Assembly (NCBI RefSeq): GCF_013004595.1
Contig: NZ_JABEMC010000009.1
Coordinates: forward strand, 33,652 to 97,651
From: Brevibacterium luteolum
GTDB taxonomy: Bacteria; Actinomycetota; Actinomycetes; Actinomycetales; Brevibacteriaceae
Direction of reading: 5' to 3'
Length of the DNA: 64,000 nucleotides
Shown here: positions 59,800-64,000 of the stretch, piece by piece
Numbering within the stretch: the first letter of the stretch is position 1
Layout: every line of letters starts with the position of its first letter
Position numbers and translations under genes: made by a program
The notes under the pieces: generated by a model
Seen by the model: the letters and a program-made list of their open reading frames with translations, nothing else
What the model was told of the DNA's origin: nothing
The model's database searches: none

Positions 59800-60738
59800 A
59801 TGGCCCCACTGCCTCGGCGGCGGTTCCTGACCGCAGCCGGACTCACCGCCTCGGCGGCGGCTGGGGCTCTGCTGTCCGGGTGCGGGCTCACCGAGCCGAT
59901 CATCCGGGCTCCGCAGGAGGAGAAGCCGGAGCCGGGCACGCTGGTGCGGGTGGGTTCGCAGTCGTACTACTCGAACATCGTCATCGCCGAGATCTTCGCC
60001 CAGGTGCTCGAAGGTGCCGGCGCCGAGGTGGAGCGGAAGTTCGAGCTGGGTCAGCGGGAGGACTACCTGCCGCAGTTCATGGCCGGGGGGCTCGAGGTGT
60101 TCCCGGAGTACGGCGGGCATCTGCTGCAGTACTTCAAGCCCGATATCCGCGAGGTCGACACCGCCCAGATCCAGCTGGCGCTGCAGTCGGCGCTGCCGAC
60201 GAACATGCGTGTGCTCGCCCCCGCCGAGGCGGCTGACCATGAGTGCTTCGTCATCCGCCGCAACTACGGGCAGGAGCACCGGCTCGTCGACATCGGCGAG
60301 CTGCGCGGGGTCGATGAGCCGGTGGCAATCGCGGCGGGAGCACATGTGCGCCACCGCCCGTACGGTCCGCGCGGGCTGGAGGACGCCTACGGGGTCACGG
60401 CCGAGTACATCGACACGATCCCCGGTGACACGCTGGCCGCCCGCGATATGCTCACCGCCGGCGAGGTGCCGGTCGCGCTCATCCCGGCCGCCGATCCTGC
60501 GCTTGAGAGCGACGAGCTGCAGGTGCTGGGCGATCCGCGCAAACTCGTCCTCGCCCAGCTCGTCACCCCGCTGGTGGTGCCGAGTCTGCACCCGTTCTTC
60601 ACCGAGGCGCTGGCCCGAGCGGCGCTGCGCCTCGACATCGCCGAGCTCCAGCAGCTCAATCGGCGCAGCCACTACGGCACCCGCAAGGCTGCGCCGATCG
60701 CCCGCGACTGGCTAGCCGAGAAAGACCTGGCCTCATGA
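59800..60738 (+). CDS. OpuBC/OsmF-like substrate-binding lipoprotein
   Basis: A 312-residue solute-binding protein for glycine betaine, choline or similar compounds. The N-terminus PRRRFLTAAG plus LLSGC (Cys28) indicates a Tat-type lipoprotein signal. VRVGSQSYYSNIVIAEIFAQ and the following DYLPQFMAGGLEVFPEY match the OpuAC-type fold. No permease or ATPase gene accompanies it, so it is an orphan or works with components elsewhere. Its stop overlaps the next start (ATGA). Confidence 0.82.
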   Translation: MAPLPRRRFLTAAGLTASAAAGALLSGCGLTEPIIRAPQEEKPEPGTLVRVGSQSYYSNIVIAEIFAQVLEGAGAEVERKFELGQREDYLPQFMAGGLEVFPEYGGHLLQYFKPDIREVDTAQIQLALQSALPTNMRVLAPAEAADHECFVIRRNYGQEHRLVDIGELRGVDEPVAIAAGAHVRHRPYGPRGLEDAYGVTAEYIDTIPGDTLAARDMLTAGEVPVALIPAADPALESDELQVLGDPRKLVLAQLVTPLVVPSLHPFFTEALARAALRLDIAELQQLNRRSHYGTRKAAPIARDWLAEKDLAS

Positions 60739-61310
60739 GACCTGCCCGCCGCGAAGTGCTCACGCTGCCCAACGTCATCTCGGTCATCCGGCTGGTGGTG
60801 CTCGTACCGATCGTCATCTGGCTCATGCGCGAACCCGACGACCGGATCCTCGCGACGATCGCGCTGGCGATGTTCGGGGCAACGGACTGGATCGACGGAT
60901 TCATCGCCCGCCGCTGGAACATGGCCTCCCGCGTCGGCGCGGTCCTCGACCCGGTCGCCGACCGCCTGGGCATCGCGTTCATCTGCGCGGCGATGACGCT
61001 CTTCGGGATCCTGCCGGTGTGGATGCTGCTCGTCATCGTGCTCACGGACTTCGGCCTCGGCATCGTCGGCGCGACCCGCATGCACGCCACGCAGGACTCG
61101 CACGTCACCTGGCTGGGCAAGATCCGCACCGCGCTCATCATGACCGGGCTGCCGCTGCTGCTGCTCGGCAGCGCCCCGACGCTGGCCGCCACCCCGATCG
61201 AGACGATCGCGCTCGGGCTGCTGAGCACCGGCGTCATCCTCCACCTCGCCGCCGGCATCCACTACGCACTCATGCTCATCCGGATCGGTCGGCAGCGTCC
61301 CGCGGTCTGA
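60735..61310 (+). CDS. CDP-alcohol phosphatidyltransferase
   Basis: A 191-residue enzyme of six helices with DWIDGFIARRWNM and GAVLDPVADR, the DGxxAR-x8-GxxxDxxxD catalytic motif. Length and motif fit phosphatidylglycerophosphate synthase or a related cardiolipin/PI synthase. The 4-bp overlap with the osmoprotectant-binding protein gene suggests joint expression, an unusual pairing that might link membrane lipid composition to osmotic stress. Confidence 0.88.
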   Translation: MRPARREVLTLPNVISVIRLVVLVPIVIWLMREPDDRILATIALAMFGATDWIDGFIARRWNMASRVGAVLDPVADRLGIAFICAAMTLFGILPVWMLLVIVLTDFGLGIVGATRMHATQDSHVTWLGKIRTALIMTGLPLLLLGSAPTLAATPIETIALGLLSTGVILHLAAGIHYALMLIRIGRQRPAV

Positions 61311-61316
61311 GTTCCG

Positions 61317-61352
61317 GGCCCGAGGCGGTGGGCACCGCTCCCGAGGCGGTTG
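61317..61352. repeat. Two dispersed intergenic repeat copies
   Basis: GGGCCCGAGGCGGTGG (61317-61332) and CACCGCTCCCGAGGCGGTT (61334-61352) stand head to tail right after the phosphatidyltransferase stop. Confidence 0.65.
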
Positions 61353-61376
61353 CCGGGTACGTGTCCTGACAGCAGA

Positions 61377-61406
61377 ACGCGGCCGCACCGGTCGGTGCGG
61401 CCGCGT
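61377..61406. terminator. Hairpin terminator between convergent genes
   Basis: ACGCGGCCGCACC (61377-61389) pairs perfectly with GGTGCGGCCGCGT (61394-61406) across a 4-nt loop. Confidence 0.75.
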
Positions 61407-61478
61407 CCCTGCCTGCCGTGGCCGAGGTGGTGGCTCAGGCTGGCGTCTGCCTGGTCATCAGGTCAGGTTCGCTGATCA

Positions 61479-63874
61479 TCAGGTCAGGTTCGTCCTGCGC
61501 CGGGCGAGGACGAAGACTCCGGCGCCGAGTGCGACGAGTCCGCCGCCAGCGGCGAGCGCCCAGGTGATGTCGCTGCCGGTGCGCGGCAGCTCACGGCCGT
61601 CGGAGTCGCGGTTGCGGTCCTCGCGCGTGCCGTCACCCTCCCGGTCACCGCCGCCCTGGCCGTCATCGTCGCGGCCGTCATCGTCCCGGCCGTCGTCTGA
61701 TCCGTCGTCATCGCCATCATCTGCTGCGACGACGGTGAACCGGCCGGTCAGATCGTCTCCGCCTGCGCAGCGGACGGTGACGTCGTAGCTGCCGACGTAG
61801 GCCTCCGGGGCCTCGGCGTTCTCGCCGTAGACGGTGAACGCTGCCGCGCCGGTCTCGTCGGCGGTCGCCGTGTCGGTGAACGCGGTGACGCCCGAGCCCT
61901 CCGGTTCGACGGTGACGGTTGCGGTGCTGCCCGGTGTGCAGCCGCGGGCGACGATCTCGACGGCACCGTCGGTGACGAAGTCGGCGGCGGTGATCGTCTC
62001 AGGGGTGACGGTCAGTTCGCGCACGCTGTCAGTCGGGTCCTCGGTCGGGTCGGTGGGATCTTCGCTCGGGTCACTCGGGTCATCCGAGGGGCCCGTCGGG
62101 TCGTCCGTCGGCTTCTCGGTGGGGTCGTCCGTCGGCTCACCGGTGGGATCGTCCGTCGGCTCACCGGTGGGATCGTCCGTCGGCTTCTCGGTCGGATCGT
62201 CGCCGGCGGCCACGGTGATCGTGCGGGTGGCTGTGGCCTCATTGCCCGAGGAGTCGGTGACCGTGTAGGTCAGCTCGTAGTCGCCCGGGGTCGAGGTGTC
62301 GACGTCACCGGTGACGGTGATGTCGCCGGCGGTGACGTCGCTGCAGGCGTCGGAGACTTCGACACCGGCCATCGGATCGAAGTCGGCGCCGAGGCGGACG
62401 GTCGTGTCGCCCGGGTGGGTGATCGTCGGAGCTGACTTGTCCTTGACGAGTTCGACCTTGTCGACCTGGTCGCCGGTGTGCGTCATCGTCGTCGAGGTGA
62501 TCGAGCATTCCTTGACGTCGACGTTGGTGAACTGCGGGGTGTAGTTCTGGCTGTTCGTGTACTTCCACGGCACCAGTCCGTCCGGCACGAGCTCGTAGTA
62601 CTTCGACCCGGAGGAGGAGTTCGCGGTGATATAGATGACCTGGCCGTCCTTCGGATAGACGACGTCGTGGCCGTCGTCCGGGTTGGTGTCCGGGGTAGCC
62701 GCGTAGCCGGCACCCTCAGCACCTGCCCCGTCGCCTTCGGGCAGCACCGGTGTGGTGCCGTCCATGAGGTGGGTGCGGGTGTAGCTGTGGTCGTGTCCGG
62801 CGAGCACGAGGTCGATGTCGAGGTCCTTGACGATTGGGGCGATGCCCTCGCGCAGACCCTTGGTCGTCAGCGACTGCGAGTGGGTTGCACCGGAGGAGAA
62901 GATCGAGCGGTGGAACGTCAGCACCGTCCAGTGGGTGTCGTGGGACTGCTCGGCGATGATCTGCTCGAGGTAGGCGCGGTAGTCGTCGTAGCGGCCGCGG
63001 TCCTCGGTGCTGATGTTGAGGTGCAGGACGCCGTTGTACTTGAACCAGTAGGTGCCCTTGCTCGGGTCGCCGTCCCACATGTTCGGCTGGTGGAAGTGCT
63101 GGCCGTAGAGTTCCTGGATCTTCGTGCGGTTGTAGTCGTGGTTGCCCAGGGTCTGTGCTGAGGCCTGGGTGCGCATCTGCTTCGGATCCAGGTAGGCGCG
63201 GTATTCGCCTGCGTCACCGGCGTAGGTCTGCACCTGGTCGCCAGCGGAGTACATGAACTGGGCGTTCGGGTACATCTCGTTGGCGGCATCGAGGGTGGCC
63301 TGCCAGCCGGCGCGGTCCTTCTCGACGTTGCCCGAGGCGCCGATCTGGGCGTCGCCCATGAACGTGAACTCGTGTTCAAGCGTGTCCTCGTAGACGCGGA
63401 ACTGCTCGATGTCGGTCCAGCCGCCGGCCTCGGAGCCCACCCGGTAGGAGTAGGTGCCCGGCTTGAGCCCGGTCAGGGTGGCGTGGACGTACTCCTCACC
63501 GGCGACTGCGCTGGTGCCGCGGGTGACCGGGGCGACGGTCTGCGCGTCGGCGGGCATCTCGGTGTGCTCACCCGGCGCGAACTGCACGGACTCATCGACA
63601 CCGGAGGTGGTGAACCAGGAGATGTAGCGTTCGCTGGGGTCGGAGCCGATGCCCAGCAGCAGCGAGTGGTGCACCGGCTTCTCCTCCGGTGCGCTCAGGC
63701 TCAGGTCGGCGACGTCGAGGTAGATGTCGGAGCTGGTGGCCCGGCCCTGGTGGAGCTGGACGGCGATGGTGTTCTCACCGGCGGTGAGCACATCGGCGTC
63801 GACGTCGATGCGGCCGGTCTTCGGCGCCGAGGAGTTCGAGCCGCCGTAGACGAGGTTGCGCCCCTCGCCGTCGG
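61479..63874 (-). pseudogene. LPxTG-anchored purple-acid-phosphatase-like metallophosphoesterase, 5'-truncated by an IS
   Basis: The frame is open from the IS junction at about 63875 to 61479, ~798 codons. In order: the end of a jelly-roll or lectin-like domain (NLVYGGSNSS, AVQLHQGRATSSDIY), a fibronectin-like domain (YISWFTTSG...YSYRVGSEAGG), the metallophosphoesterase with GDAQIG, SAGDQV, LGNHDYN, TFHRS and AGHDHSYTRTH metal motifs, a DUF5011/HYR-type Ig domain, an acidic DPT-repeat stalk, another Ig-like domain, and the sorting signal LPRTG plus membrane helix and basic tail. The signal peptide and first domain are missing, so it can no longer be exported. An internal GTG at 63791 is the first start candidate. 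Confidence 0.85.
62089..62205. repeat. In-frame repeats encoding the Asp-Pro-Thr cell-wall stalk
   Basis: Near-identical 24-bp units (core GGATCGTCCGTCGGCTCACC) repeat about five times, encoding DDPTGEPT/DDPTEKPT. Such regions change length by slippage or recombination. Confidence 0.85.
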
Positions 63875-64000
63875 CTAGGTGTAGTTCCCCGTGAGGTTGT
63901 GAACGCGGTCGGCTGGGGTGAGGCCTCCGATAGCGGTGTGGGCTCGATGCTGATTGTAGTCGTGGAGGAACGTCTCGTAGGCGGCTTCCCGCTCGGCTTC
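63875..64000 (-). mobile_element. 3' end of an IS481-type transposase gene, cut by the window edge
   Basis: The last 41 codons and stop of a DDE transposase are visible: YETFLHDYNQHRAHTAIGGL and TPADRVHNLTGNYT, the typical C-terminus of IS481/IS3-like integrase-core transposases. The stop (TAG, 63875-63877) directly abuts the metallophosphoesterase frame, so the element ends at or within a few bases of its stop codon. No terminal inverted repeat can be confirmed because the other end is outside the window. Confidence 0.85.

Noticed and set aside
62089..62205. Minisatellite as an independent mobile repeat
   Set aside because: The units are in frame and encode the expected Asp-Pro-Thr cell-wall stalk, so it is part of the gene.

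Overview
The window is high-GC DNA with GC-rich third codon positions, actinobacterial gene families (CrtYe/CrtYf-type lycopene cyclase halves, DUF2568, an AbiEi-like protein with a DUF559 nuclease domain, LuxR-type two-component systems, LPxTG cell-wall anchoring) and many apparently leaderless genes in which a TAnnnT -10 box sits 6-8 nt before the start codon. This points to an Actinomycetota chromosome, most likely Micrococcales; a Brevibacterium-like genus is plausible but not proven. No rRNA, tRNA or CRISPR array was seen.

Layout. 1-431: edge of a PepSY lipoprotein gene. 638-5186: a tightly coupled operon, DUF2568 membrane protein then crtB-crtI-crtYe-crtYf-crtEb, in the gene order of C50 carotenoid (decaprenoxanthin/flavuxanthin type) clusters. 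5252-10982: housekeeping and catabolic genes, including an asparaginase, an NADP-dependent oxidoreductase, an amidohydrolase, and a single ORF joining an amidase to a complete type 1 isopentenyl-diphosphate isomerase, which would supply precursor to the carotenoid pathway. 11390-21781: a compact copper-homeostasis island holding a Cys-rich copper-storage protein, DUF305 lipoprotein, CPH-type P1B ATPase with its CopZ-like chaperone, a copRS-like two-component system, a CDF transporter, a ResA/CcdA/CueP redox module, a small Cys protein and a CsoR/CstR-family repressor. Two operator families recur in it: an 11-bp direct repeat (proposed response-regulator boxes) at three promoters, and CsoR-type palindromes at three promoters.

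21904-37466: a DUF4097 protein with its LuxR regulator and kinase, a CPBP protease, a GltS symporter, an SDR/phosphatase/APH group opposite a TetR gene (probably acyl-CoA metabolism), an acetyl-CoA hydrolase/CoA-transferase, a TM2 protein, a rhodanese and phosphoglucomutase. 37785-50874: two distantly related MFS transporters, an FAD monooxygenase preceded by a possible leader ORF, CopC, a low-molecular-weight phosphatase, DinB, an M13 peptidase, an NTF2-like protein, a DUF1684 fusion, an M18 aminopeptidase and a methyltransferase. 50888-55124: palindromic repeats beside an AbiEi/DUF559 nuclease, an AraC regulator and three VOC proteins, the last one frameshifted. 55181-64000: DUF255, a C45 hydrolase, a lipoprotein, an orphan osmoprotectant-binding protein coupled to a CDP-alcohol phosphatidyltransferase, and an LPxTG-anchored metallophosphoesterase whose 5' end is cut off by an IS481-type transposase gene at the right edge.

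A short intergenic repeat with the core CACCGCCTCGGGAGCGGT recurs about fifteen times across the window and also appears inside linkers of several genes.
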